A DNA stretch of 64,000 nucleotides, taken from positions 62,001 to 126,000 of the forward strand of contig JAPDPQ010000014.1 of NCBI GenBank assembly GCA_034506395.1, read 5' to 3'. The notes beneath the pieces were generated by a model. That model ran no database searches and was not told where the DNA came from. It saw only the letters and a list, made by a program, of their open reading frames with translations. A program made the position numbers and the translations under genes. Shown piece after piece: positions 8,672-16,166 of the stretch. The DNA is from a candidate division KSB1 bacterium. Lineage in GTDB: Bacteria; Zhuqueibacterota; Zhuqueibacteria; Thermofontimicrobiales; Thermofontimicrobiaceae. Position 1 is the stretch's first letter. Each line of letters begins with the position of its first letter.

Positions 8672-9142
8672 TCATTGTCGTAGGGTGGCAAGGCATCGCA
8701 ACGGGTGGAGCAGCAAATCAAGCCCGTCGAGGATATCGGAGACAATAATATTTGCGGCTTGAATAGCGTTGAACGATGCCCCTTCTTGTCCAATAACAGC
8801 GATACTGAGCCGGGCTGTTTTGAGCATCAATCGATCATTATTGCCATTGCCAAAAGCCACAACATGATCAGCACCAAGTTTTTCGAGATAGTGCTTTTTT
8901 TGCTTCGCTTCATTATTTTTAGATAAAATCTCCAGCTTTATCGGAAGTCCCTGAAGCTGATCTCGGGCGATGCCGAATGTATCCGCGGTGAGCACATGGA
9001 GCTCAATGGTTGCTGCCAATTGCCGCAAACGGTCACTGACACCAGGGAGCAAAATTCCGTCCTTTGCCATTGTTCCATTATAGTCTGCGACGAGATAGGA
9101 GAGTTTTAAGCGGCCAAAAGTGGGGATATCGAGATCGATCAT
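8672..9142 (-). CDS. Small HAD-superfamily hydrolase (soluble P-type-ATPase-like)
   Basis: 156 residues from the ATG at 9142, preceded by GGAG with six bases spacing; an in-frame ATG at 9205 lacks such a site. HAD motif I is VADYNGTMAKDG, motif II is VLTADTFG, the motif III lysine lies in the middle helix, and motif IV is FGNGNNDRLML. This matches the small cap-less HAD group often annotated as soluble P-type-ATPase-like phosphatases. The usual second aspartate of motif I (DxD) is Asn, which occurs in that group but may alter chemistry. It stands alone, convergent with the TlpA-like gene. Substrate unknown. Confidence 0.82.
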   Translation of the reverse strand: MIDLDIPTFGRLKLSYLVADYNGTMAKDGILLPGVSDRLRQLAATIELHVLTADTFGIARDQLQGLPIKLEILSKNNEAKQKKHYLEKLGADHVVAFGNGNNDRLMLKTARLSIAVIGQEGASFNAIQAANIIVSDILDGLDLLLHPLRCLATLRQ

Positions 9143-9479
9143 ATCGGACTCCAGTTTTACCATGTTTAATATCACTGTGGATTTCTGCTGAACCAGCCCA
9201 ATCATGCGATTAACTAGCCAGCCAGGACTAATAGGCTCTCATTTGAACATCTGAAACTGCAACCAGATTCTTCGTTTTTTCATTCATGCTGAAAAAGCTA
9301 GTAGCTTCCAATTCAATCATGTTAAAAAATTCCCCGAACAGAAAGAGGATAAATTTTTGTACAGCGAATTTAGCGATCGGCACAGAAAGGATCAAGTGAA
9401 TTTTTCTCAATTAAAAAGATTTTTCGAACCTCAAAAAAACAAACCTCACTTTCTTGACTCAATTGGCTGGGGCAAAATT

Positions 9480-9504
9480 ATACTTGACTATTTCAGTCGA
9501 GTAT
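9480..9504 (+). promoter_or_regulatory. IscR-type operator upstream of iscR
   Basis: A 25-base near-palindrome with half-sites ATACTTGACT and AGTCGAGTAT around a five-base centre (ATTTC). As I recall it, the Escherichia coli type 1 (cluster-dependent) IscR consensus is ATASYYGACT, then RWWWY, then AGTCRRSTAT; every position here fits. It covers the predicted -35 of iscR, the arrangement expected for negative autoregulation by [2Fe-2S]-IscR. Confidence 0.82.
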
Positions 9505-9512
9505 ATTATATT
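9484..9512 (+). promoter_or_regulatory. Predicted iscR promoter
   Basis: TTGACT at 9484-9489, 17-base spacer, TATATT at 9507-9512. The -35 lies inside the IscR operator, so bound regulator would occlude RNA polymerase. An alternative -35 (TTGACT, 9454-9459) pairs with TATACT at 9479 but at a poorer 19-base spacing. Confidence 0.65.
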
Positions 9513-9547
9513 TAGCGCCCATTATTCTATCCAAGGAGAGTTGAGCT

Positions 9548-10000
9548 GTGAAGCTTTCCACTCGAGGAAATTATGGCCTGCGCGCGGTGTATGAGATAGC
9601 TCGGCACTATGGAGAGGGCCCTGTTAAGATTAAGCAGATTTCGGTTCAGCAAGACATTCCGATGCGATATTTAGAGCAATTATTGTTGCGGCTGAAACGA
9701 AACGGAATCATTAGAAGTATCAGAGGTCCAGCAGGAGGATATATGCTGTCCGATTCCCCGGCCAAGCTTAACATTGGTGCAGTACTTCGGGCTTTGGAAG
9801 GGCCGCTTCAATTGGCTGGCTGTGCACAAGGCGCCGATAGAGACCATTGTCAACGGATGACCGATTGTATCTCCCATATCTTTTGGTCGAAAGTTGAGTC
9901 GCAGTTGCAACAATTATTGGACGATTTCAATTTATCGGATCTTGTGCGCTTGAAGGACGAGTGGTTGGCATCAGCGAGTAATGGGTCTAATTGTGATTAG
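9548..10000 (+). CDS. iscR: Rrf2-family Fe-S cluster regulator IscR
   Basis: 150 residues from GTG, with AAGGAGAG just upstream. The N-terminal winged helix is typical Rrf2 (KLSTRGNYGLRAVYEIA; IPMRYLEQLLLRLKRNGIIRSIRGPAGGY). The cluster ligand region has C92, C101, C107 and H110, corresponding to C92/C98/C104/H107 of E. coli IscR but with three extra residues between the first two cysteines. It leads a plus-strand group with iscS and mnmA. A perfect IscR-type operator in its promoter supports an IscR role rather than another Rrf2 function such as CymR or NsrR. No iscU or iscA follows. Confidence 0.9.
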   Translation: MKLSTRGNYGLRAVYEIARHYGEGPVKIKQISVQQDIPMRYLEQLLLRLKRNGIIRSIRGPAGGYMLSDSPAKLNIGAVLRALEGPLQLAGCAQGADRDHCQRMTDCISHIFWSKVESQLQQLLDDFNLSDLVRLKDEWLASASNGSNCD

Positions 10001-10145
10001 GTGCATAGAGGCGCTATTGAATGGCGATAGAGCGCTTAACGATCTTATCAAGGTTTCAGCGCCATATAATCGGCAATGAGGTCCCAATACGCAAGGAGCC
10101 ATGTTCTAGCTAAGGACAAGATTGCTTAAATTTCGTGAGGCGAAA

Positions 10146-11300
10146 ATGAGAAGAGTGTATTTCGATCATAGTGCCACAACCCCAGTAGATCCAGCCGTGG
10201 TGGAGGCGATGCTACCGTTTTTGAATGAGAAATTTGGGAATCCATCCAGCATCCATTCATTCGGTCGTGAGGCCAAAGTGGCGTTGGAAGAAGCGCGGGA
10301 GATTGTGGCCGATTTTTGTCGGGTGCGAGCAGCCGATATTTATTTCACCAGTGGCGGCACGGAATCGGATAATATGGCGATCAAAGGGGTGGCATATGAG
10401 CTGAAAAACAAAGGCCGCCATATCATCACTTCAAAGGTAGAGCATCATGCTGTGCTCCATACTTGCGAATTCTTGGAAAAGGAGGGCTTTGAGGTGAGCT
10501 ATGTGGCCCCCGATTCCTATGGCATGATCCATCCTGAAGCGGTAGCGGAGGCGATCCGAAAAGACACAATATTGATTTCTATCATGCATGCGAATAATGA
10601 GGTGGGTACGATCAATCCCATCGAGCAAATCGGGGCTCTTGCCAAGGAGCGGGGCATTTTATTCCATACTGATGCAGTTCAGACGTTCGGAAAAATTCCA
10701 ATTGATTTGTCCAAGCTCCCAGTTGATTTGATGTCCATGTCCGGGCATAAGATATATGGCCCTAAGGGCATTGGGGTGCTATACGTGCGCAAAGGGGTGA
10801 AATTGGTGCCACTCAGCCACGGCGGTGGGCATGAACGCAATCGGCGTCCTGGGACGGAGAATGTGCCTGGAATTATCGGCCTGGCAAAAGCGGTTGAGCT
10901 GCGCCGAGATCGGATGCAATCGGATAATGAATATGTCGGTCGGCTCCGGGATAAATTTCACGAGTTGATCAATAAATCCATTCCGCGAGTGATCTTGAAT
11001 GGTCATCCAGAAAAGCGCTTGGCTGGGCATCTGAATCTATCATTCCAGGGAATAGAGGGTGAAGCATTGTTGCTCAGTCTCGATCTAAAGGGTGTGGCGG
11101 CATCCAGCGGCTCCGCTTGTACCTCTGGCAGCATCGATCCATCCCATGTCTTAACCGCGATGGGGATCAAACCAGAGATCTCACGCTCGTCAATCCGATT
11201 TACTCTCGGAAGAGATAATAGCGAAGAGGATGTCGAATATGCGGCCTCGATTTTGCCTGAGATTGTCCAAAGGCTGCGCAGTATGTCGGCATTGGAATGA
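10146..11300 (+). CDS. iscS: Cysteine desulfurase IscS/NifS
   Basis: 384 residues from the ATG at 10146 (GAGG five bases upstream; an upstream TTG frame is not conserved). It begins RRVYFDHSATTPVDP. The PLP lysine is K202 in SMSGHKIYGPKG, and the persulfide-forming C325 lies in SSGSACTSGS with the SIDPSHVL continuation, the extended loop of group I desulfurases. It removes sulfur from cysteine for Fe-S clusters and, through TusA or directly, for tRNA thiolation by MnmA, whose gene follows. Together with iscR it forms a compact sulfur-mobilisation group. Confidence 0.95.
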   Translation: MRRVYFDHSATTPVDPAVVEAMLPFLNEKFGNPSSIHSFGREAKVALEEAREIVADFCRVRAADIYFTSGGTESDNMAIKGVAYELKNKGRHIITSKVEHHAVLHTCEFLEKEGFEVSYVAPDSYGMIHPEAVAEAIRKDTILISIMHANNEVGTINPIEQIGALAKERGILFHTDAVQTFGKIPIDLSKLPVDLMSMSGHKIYGPKGIGVLYVRKGVKLVPLSHGGGHERNRRPGTENVPGIIGLAKAVELRRDRMQSDNEYVGRLRDKFHELINKSIPRVILNGHPEKRLAGHLNLSFQGIEGEALLLSLDLKGVAASSGSACTSGSIDPSHVLTAMGIKPEISRSSIRFTLGRDNSEEDVEYAASILPEIVQRLRSMSALE

Positions 11301-11333
11301 TCTCCTGTTGTTTTTCAACATGAGTTTGGATGG

Positions 11334-11423
11334 ATGAGTGAAGATTTGTTTGGATTTGTATTCTGGCTGATCGTTGCGATTTTTATTTTTCGCTACCACA
11401 TCAGTTCGACAGAGCAACAATAA
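11334..11423 (+). CDS. Possible 29-aa single-span membrane peptide
   Basis: ATG at 11334, stop TAA at 11421-11423. The translation starts MSEDLFGF and continues VFWLIVAIFIFRYH, one clean hydrophobic segment flanked by an acidic N-terminus and a polar tail. It lies in the 186-base gap between iscS and mnmA. A GGATGG stretch directly before the ATG is a poor ribosome binding site because spacing is almost nil. The evidence is only the composition and position; it could be a chance frame. Confidence 0.35.
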   Translation: MSEDLFGFVFWLIVAIFIFRYHISSTEQQ

Positions 11424-11486
11424 GTTATTCGTTAACGATCAATCGAAATTGAGTTGAAAATATTTGTGACGCGCTTTAAATCATCT

Positions 11487-12593
11487 ATGGACAAAGGCAG
11501 ATCTGTAGCAGTTGCCATGAGCGGCGGGGTAGATAGCTCTGTGGCTGCGGCGCTCCTGCGGGATCAGGGATATGATGTTATCGGCCTGACCATGCAACTT
11601 TGGGATTTTGATCGGGTCGGTGGAAATGTTTACAGCGAGACAAGCTGCTGTTCTTTAGAGACGATGTATGATGCAAGAGCGGTGTGTCAGACGCTAAAAA
11701 TTCCCCATTATGTAATCGATACCCGGGATGATTTTGAAAAACTGGTCATTGAAAACTTCGAGTCTGAATATCTTAAAGGTCGCACCCCCAACCCTTGCAT
11801 TTTATGTAATAGCAAAATCAAATGGCAAGTGCTGTTGCAAAAAGCGGTTCAACTTGGATGCGAGTATTTCGCCACGGGGCATTATGCGCGGGTTCAATTT
11901 GATCCAACCAGTGGCCGATACTTGTTGTTGCGCGGCGTAGATCGATCAAAGGATCAGGCCTACGCATTATGGGGACTCAGCCAGAATCAACTGAGCAAAA
12001 CCATTTTCCCGCTGGGGGAACTGAGCAAAACTCAAGTCCGCGCCATTGCTGAGCGACTGGATCTCAAGACAAAACACAAGCAGGAAAGCCAGGAGATCTG
12101 TTTTATCCCCGATAATGACTACCCTCGATTTTTGCGACAGCGCAATCCAGCTCGATTTGCTGAGATCGGCGAAGGCGTAATTATCGATCGGAACGGGACG
12201 GTTTTGGGCCAACATAAAGGCTACCCCCATTACACCATTGGGCAACGAAAAGGCCTGGGAATAGCGGTCGGAAAACCGATTTACGTGACTGAAATAGATG
12301 CAGCGCGCAATCGAATTATGGTTGGGGAAAAACATGAATTGAACAGGCCAGGCCTCATTGCCAGTCAGGTTAACTGGATCGCCTTCGATCAATTGCAGGA
12401 TTCAATAAATGTCATCGCCCAAATTCGCTATAATGATCCAGGTCGACCCGCCACGGTGTCTCCGATCTCGAGCAATTCGATAAAGGTTGTATTTAAGGAT
12501 CATCATCAGGCGATTACTCCAGGCCAGTCGGTGGTGTTATTCGACGGTGATATCGTGATTGGAGGGGGAGTAATCGATCAAGTTCTATTTTGA
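11487..12593 (+). CDS. mnmA: tRNA-specific 2-thiouridylase MnmA
   Basis: 368 residues from the ATG at 11487; a TTG eleven codons earlier (11454) is an alternative, and neither has a good ribosome binding site. The PP-loop is VAVAMSGGVDSSVAAALL. GRTPNPCILCNSKIKW holds the first catalytic cysteine and SQEICFIPDNDY the second; these form the disulfide during thiolation of U34 in Lys, Glu and Gln tRNAs. GHYARV, HYTIGQRKGLGI and a C-terminal beta-barrel complete the family pattern. It probably receives sulfur from the iscS product encoded just upstream. Confidence 0.96.
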   Translation: MDKGRSVAVAMSGGVDSSVAAALLRDQGYDVIGLTMQLWDFDRVGGNVYSETSCCSLETMYDARAVCQTLKIPHYVIDTRDDFEKLVIENFESEYLKGRTPNPCILCNSKIKWQVLLQKAVQLGCEYFATGHYARVQFDPTSGRYLLLRGVDRSKDQAYALWGLSQNQLSKTIFPLGELSKTQVRAIAERLDLKTKHKQESQEICFIPDNDYPRFLRQRNPARFAEIGEGVIIDRNGTVLGQHKGYPHYTIGQRKGLGIAVGKPIYVTEIDAARNRIMVGEKHELNRPGLIASQVNWIAFDQLQDSINVIAQIRYNDPGRPATVSPISSNSIKVVFKDHHQAITPGQSVVLFDGDIVIGGGVIDQVLF

Positions 12594-12847
12594 AGAAAAG
12601 CTCAGTTAAATTGCACGAGCAATGGCAAAAGAGCGCGAGAAGTGCAATTTTCTCAGAGGCGCTATTTGCGGATTGAATGCTTCAACAGAAGGGGTCTTAA
12701 AGCGAGATTGTGCCAAAAGCCATAATTTGCGGCGAAGGGGATGGACGATTTTTTACTCGCGTTTGAAATACAATTGAGCTCCTGCCGAAGCATCGCCTCG
12801 AAATTGCATCGCCAGTGGAAGACGAACAAATTACCTGGGAAATATCG

Positions 12848-13648
12848 ATGGAAGCTAAAAAAATGACCGTCCCCATTATCATGGGGATGAAACAGCACGA
12901 GAAAATTGCCGCGCTTACGGCTTACGATTATCTCATGGCGCTCTTTCTGGATGATGCGGGCATAGACATCATTCTTGTGGGTGATTCTGGCGCCATGGTG
13001 TTTGGTGGCCATGAGACGACCATACCGATTACCATGGATGAGATGATCTACCATACCCGTGCGGCCAGTCGCGGCGTGAAACGGGCGCTGCTGGTGGGCG
13101 ATATGCCATTTCTTTCCTTTCAAGTGAGCGCAGAGGAAGCGTTGCGAAACGCGGGTCGCTTCATTAAAGAGGGCGGTGCAGAGGCAGTGAAAATGGAAGG
13201 TGGGGAGGCTATCGCTGAGACGGTATCTCGGGTGGTCAACGCAGGCATTCCAGTGATGGGACATTTGGGACTTACGCCCCAATCGATCAATCGTTTTGGC
13301 GGTTACAAGGTTCAGGCGCGATCTGAAACTGAGGTTCAGCGGCTCATTGCTGATGCACGTGCCTTAGAGCAGGCGGGCGTTTTTGCTATTGTCTTGGAGA
13401 AAATTCCAGCTTTAGCCGCAAAACAAGTGACCGAGGCAGTCAAGGTCCCGACCATTGGCATTGGTGCTGGACCCTACTGTGATGGTCAGATCCTGGTTAC
13501 TCATGATATGCTGGGCTTGTTCGAAAAATTTCGCCCCAAATTTGTCCGAGTATATGCGGAGTTGGGACGGCAGATCCGTGAGGCCTGTGCCCAGTATGCT
13601 GAGGATGTGAAATTGGGCAATTTTCCATCGGCCGAGGAAAGCTATTGA
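12848..13648 (+). CDS. panB: 3-methyl-2-oxobutanoate hydroxymethyltransferase PanB
   Basis: 266 residues from the ATG at 12848, close to the E. coli length; a longer GTG start at 12815 adds unconserved residues. The first step of pantothenate synthesis adds a hydroxymethyl group from methylene-THF to ketoisovalerate. Motifs: ALTAYDYLMALFLDDAGIDI, LVGDSGAMVFGG with metal-binding aspartate, VGDMPFLSFQ, VKMEGG, VMGHLGLTPQS and GIGAGPYCDGQILV. panC follows 262 bases later on the same strand. panD and panE are not in the window. Confidence 0.96.
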   Translation: MEAKKMTVPIIMGMKQHEKIAALTAYDYLMALFLDDAGIDIILVGDSGAMVFGGHETTIPITMDEMIYHTRAASRGVKRALLVGDMPFLSFQVSAEEALRNAGRFIKEGGAEAVKMEGGEAIAETVSRVVNAGIPVMGHLGLTPQSINRFGGYKVQARSETEVQRLIADARALEQAGVFAIVLEKIPALAAKQVTEAVKVPTIGIGAGPYCDGQILVTHDMLGLFEKFRPKFVRVYAELGRQIREACAQYAEDVKLGNFPSAEESY

Positions 13649-13910
13649 CTGGCCGATGAATGATGGAGAGATTGTTTTTCCCACGATCAAAAAAATAAAG
13701 TCAATAATCAACGGATCAAAACGAAGACTTTAAAGGCGATGCCAAATCAAGGGCGTGGGCGGAAGAGATCTTTTCGTCCAATACATAGCATAGATCGTCA
13801 ACACTTTTGAAATATTTTGACTCGCAAAATGAATCATTTCAGTTTGAGGGCAATTTTTTTATAGAATGCTAATCCCCTTAACCTCAAACTGTGAAAGCTG
13901 GAGGCCGAGC

Positions 13911-14777
13911 ATGAAGATCATCACTGGCATTTCTGAGATGCAAGCGACAGCGGAAACATTAAGAACTTCTGGGAAGCGAATTGGTTTTGTCCCGACCATG
14001 GGATTTCTGCACGATGGGCATTTAAGCCTGCTGCATGAAGCGAAGAAACATGCCGATGTTACGGTGATGAGCATTTTTGTGAATCCTACCCAATTTGCCC
14101 CGAATGAGGATTTTGAGGATTACCCTCGGGATTTCGAACGCGATGTGGCATTGGCACAATCGGCCGGCTGCGATATTATTTTTTATCCAGATCAAAAAGA
14201 TATCTATCCCGATCCTTATCTGACCTATGTCACAGTTGAGAAAATCACCACCGTGCTTTGTGGAGCTTCCCGTCCCACCCATTTTAGAGGGGTAACAACC
14301 ATCGTCGCCAAGCTATTTAATATTGTTAAGCCACATGTGGCAGTATTTGGACAAAAAGATGCTCAGCAAGCTATCGTTATCCAGCGAATGACCAAAGACC
14401 TCAATTTCGATGTGCAGATTATTGTTGCGCCGATCGTTCGTGAGCCGGATGGGCTGGCAATGAGCTCTCGAAATACGTATCTTTTGCCCCATCAGCGCCA
14501 GCAGGCTGTGGTGCTCTATCGATCCTTGCAACTTGCCCAAAAAATGATCGCTGATGGCGAGCGAAACGCCACTGTTATCCAGCAAGCAATGAGAAAGCTA
14601 ATCGAACAACAACCAGATGCTCACGTCGATTACATCGAATTGGTGGATACGACCAACCTTCAACCGGTTGAACGCCTAAGTGGGGAAGTTTTGATCGCAT
14701 TGGCAGTGAAAATTGGCAAACCGCGTTTGATCGACAATATCATCGTGAACATCGATGACGGCCGGAACGAATCATGA
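13911..14777 (+). CDS. panC: Pantoate--beta-alanine ligase PanC
   Basis: 288 residues from the ATG at 13911, which has GGAGG six bases upstream; a frame from 13866 only adds a spurious N-terminus. The enzyme condenses pantoate and beta-alanine using ATP. FVPTMGFLHDGHLSLL carries the HIGH-like nucleotide-binding signature. VSIFVNPTQFAPNEDFEDYPR-type residues follow (here MSIFVNPTQF), then KLFNIVKPHVAVFGQKD, QRMTKDL, the KMSKS-like loop AMSSRNTYL, and a C-terminal lid domain ending in LIDNIIV. It pairs with panB in the same pathway. Confidence 0.96.
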   Translation: MKIITGISEMQATAETLRTSGKRIGFVPTMGFLHDGHLSLLHEAKKHADVTVMSIFVNPTQFAPNEDFEDYPRDFERDVALAQSAGCDIIFYPDQKDIYPDPYLTYVTVEKITTVLCGASRPTHFRGVTTIVAKLFNIVKPHVAVFGQKDAQQAIVIQRMTKDLNFDVQIIVAPIVREPDGLAMSSRNTYLLPHQRQQAVVLYRSLQLAQKMIADGERNATVIQQAMRKLIEQQPDAHVDYIELVDTTNLQPVERLSGEVLIALAVKIGKPRLIDNIIVNIDDGRNES

Positions 14778-14885
14778 TTCACTGAAGTTAAACCTAACGC
14801 ATGAAGACAAGAAAGATTCGCTCAATAATGGAATCGGCCGATAAATCGCTCATCGCATGCGATCGAGAACCGATCAAAAAACCCA

Positions 14886-14914
14886 TTGACTTTTTCAAAA
14901 TATTTTGCTATTTT
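14886..14914 (+). promoter_or_regulatory. Predicted promoter of the 170-aa secreted protein gene
   Basis: TTGACT at 14886-14891, 17-base spacer, TATTTT at 14909-14914. It lies about 40 bases before the start codon and has a consensus-like -35 with the same -10 seen at other genes in this window. Confidence 0.7.
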
Positions 14915-14955
14915 CGATTGTCATTTGTATGAAGCGTTTTCAATGGAGGTGGAGC

Positions 14956-15468
14956 ATGAAAGCCAAATTTGGAATCATTTTCATGATGCTCATGCTAATG
15001 CCTGGTCTGATTTTTAGTCAATATCGGCGGCAGGAGAAACCAACCCCGATCAGCCAGGAGTTGGTTCGTCCGCAATCAAATCCATTCATGGGATTGAGTT
15101 TATTAGATCCTAGTAAGCTCCATATGTCCCATAGTTTTTCGATGTCGTTTTTTAGTATGGATGGAAAAGGCGTCTCCCAAGGGCTCTATTTGAATACGCT
15201 GACATACCAAATTGCCAATCCGTTGCTGTTCAGATTGCAATGGGGGATTCAAAGTTATCCCTACAATACGCTGAGCAAAAATCACCCAGCCTTTCAGAGC
15301 GGCCTGTTCCTATCTGGGGTAGAATTGCTATACAAGCCGAGTGACAAATTCGAGATGAAATTCCAGATCAACCAAACGCCTTATTACAATCGTTATGGTA
15401 GTGGCTGGTATCGTAATCCGTATCGTTCCAATTGGGATCTGGTAGAACCGTCAAATGACAATAATTAA
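14956..15468 (+). CDS. Secreted hypothetical protein, 170 aa
   Basis: Start at 14956 because GGAGG lies just upstream; an in-frame ATG farther upstream overlaps the promoter. A clear signal peptide (FGIIFMMLMLMPGLIFS, cut before QYRRQ) is followed by a mature part rich in aromatic, Ser and Asn residues: PFMGLSLLDPSKLHMSHSFSM, then alternating strands such as GLYLNTLTYQIANPLLFRLQ and a final Tyr/Arg/Asn-rich stretch. The alternating pattern suggests a few beta-strands exposed to the periplasm or outer membrane. I cannot name the family. It has its own promoter and a strong terminator, so it is expressed as a single gene. Confidence 0.78.
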   Translation: MKAKFGIIFMMLMLMPGLIFSQYRRQEKPTPISQELVRPQSNPFMGLSLLDPSKLHMSHSFSMSFFSMDGKGVSQGLYLNTLTYQIANPLLFRLQWGIQSYPYNTLSKNHPAFQSGLFLSGVELLYKPSDKFEMKFQINQTPYYNRYGSGWYRNPYRSNWDLVEPSNDNN

Positions 15469-15500
15469 ATTGGATGGAGATCATATCAGACGCATGAAAA

Positions 15501-15531
15501 AATAACCGAAATCTCTTTCGGTTATTTTTTT
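15501..15531 (+). terminator. Strong intrinsic terminator
   Basis: Arms AATAACCGAAA and TTTCGGTTATT (11 bp perfect), loop TCTC, followed directly by a run of T. It ends the single-gene transcript of the secreted 170-aa protein. Confidence 0.9.
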
Positions 15532-15564
15532 GTCGATCCGTCTCTAAGGCGATGGAATGCGACA

Positions 15565-16128
15565 ATGGTAGTGAAGCGAGGAAAAAAGATCGAACTGCGC
15601 AAACGAAAAGAGACCGAGAAAGAAAAGCAGGCCAAAGATCGGCAGAAAAAGACGAAGGAATTCAAGGAGGCATTGGACCATCTGCGGCTCAATATCACGA
15701 TTTTGTTGTTGGTAGGGGCAAATTTTTTGTTCTTGATCTCGTTTTTATGTCATTCGCGGGCGCGCGAAGGCGCAGAACAGGCTATTACTCCAAATCGCCT
15801 CGAAGAATTGCCAGTCCAAAAATCCACAAATTTGATTAAAGTGGAGGTGCTCAACGGCTGCGGAACACCAGGCCTGGCCAAACAACTTACCGAATATCTG
15901 CGGCGCAAGAATGTCGATGTCGTTTATTTCGGCAATTTTGAAAACCAGGAAATCAGCGAAACATTAGTGATCGATCGCCTGGATCATAATTTAAAAAACG
16001 CCAAAATTATCGGCGAAATCATTGGCGTTAGCAAGGATCGAATGTTCCCTCAAATCAGCCCACAACGGGAATTGGCTGTCACCATTATCATCGGAAAAAA
16101 CTACTCTCAATTAAAAGCATTCCAATAA
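15565..16128 (+). CDS. Membrane-anchored LytR_C-domain protein
   Basis: 187 residues. Residues 1-42 are very rich in Lys, Arg and Glu (likely a cytoplasmic helix), followed by a membrane segment at about 43-62 (LNITILLLVGANFLFLISFL) and a periplasmic part. Residues about 90-180 match the LytR cell-envelope C-terminal domain (PF13399): IKVEVLNGCGTPGLAKQL, then VVYFGNFENQ and a final VTIIIGKNY strand. The domain is often fused to LytR-CpsA-Psr enzymes; here it stands alone. It lies just ahead of waaA, so an envelope role is plausible. Exact function unknown. Confidence 0.85.
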   Translation: MVVKRGKKIELRKRKETEKEKQAKDRQKKTKEFKEALDHLRLNITILLLVGANFLFLISFLCHSRAREGAEQAITPNRLEELPVQKSTNLIKVEVLNGCGTPGLAKQLTEYLRRKNVDVVYFGNFENQEISETLVIDRLDHNLKNAKIIGEIIGVSKDRMFPQISPQRELAVTIIIGKNYSQLKAFQ

Positions 16129-16166
16129 CACTACGAAACAAAAGTTACTGGCCAATTGGAGTTTTA

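Larger units (their letters stand above)
9143..9547. other. Divergent regulatory region between HAD gene and iscR
   Basis: About 400 bases without a credible gene. The right end holds the iscR promoter and operator, listed separately. The left part should hold the HAD gene's promoter, which I could not identify. Confidence 0.5.

Noticed and set aside
8343-8762. 139-codon open frame on the plus strand after the TlpA-like gene
   Set aside because: No ribosome binding site, overlaps the real HAD gene on the other strand, and the translation has no protein-like pattern.
9228-9410. 60-codon minus-strand frame between the HAD gene and iscR
   Set aside because: Starts with TTG without ribosome binding site; hydrophobic stretches come from AT-rich sequence.
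12662-13282. 206-codon minus-strand frame opposite panB
   Set aside because: Antisense shadow of a well-identified gene, with many His and Cys typical of a reversed coding strand.
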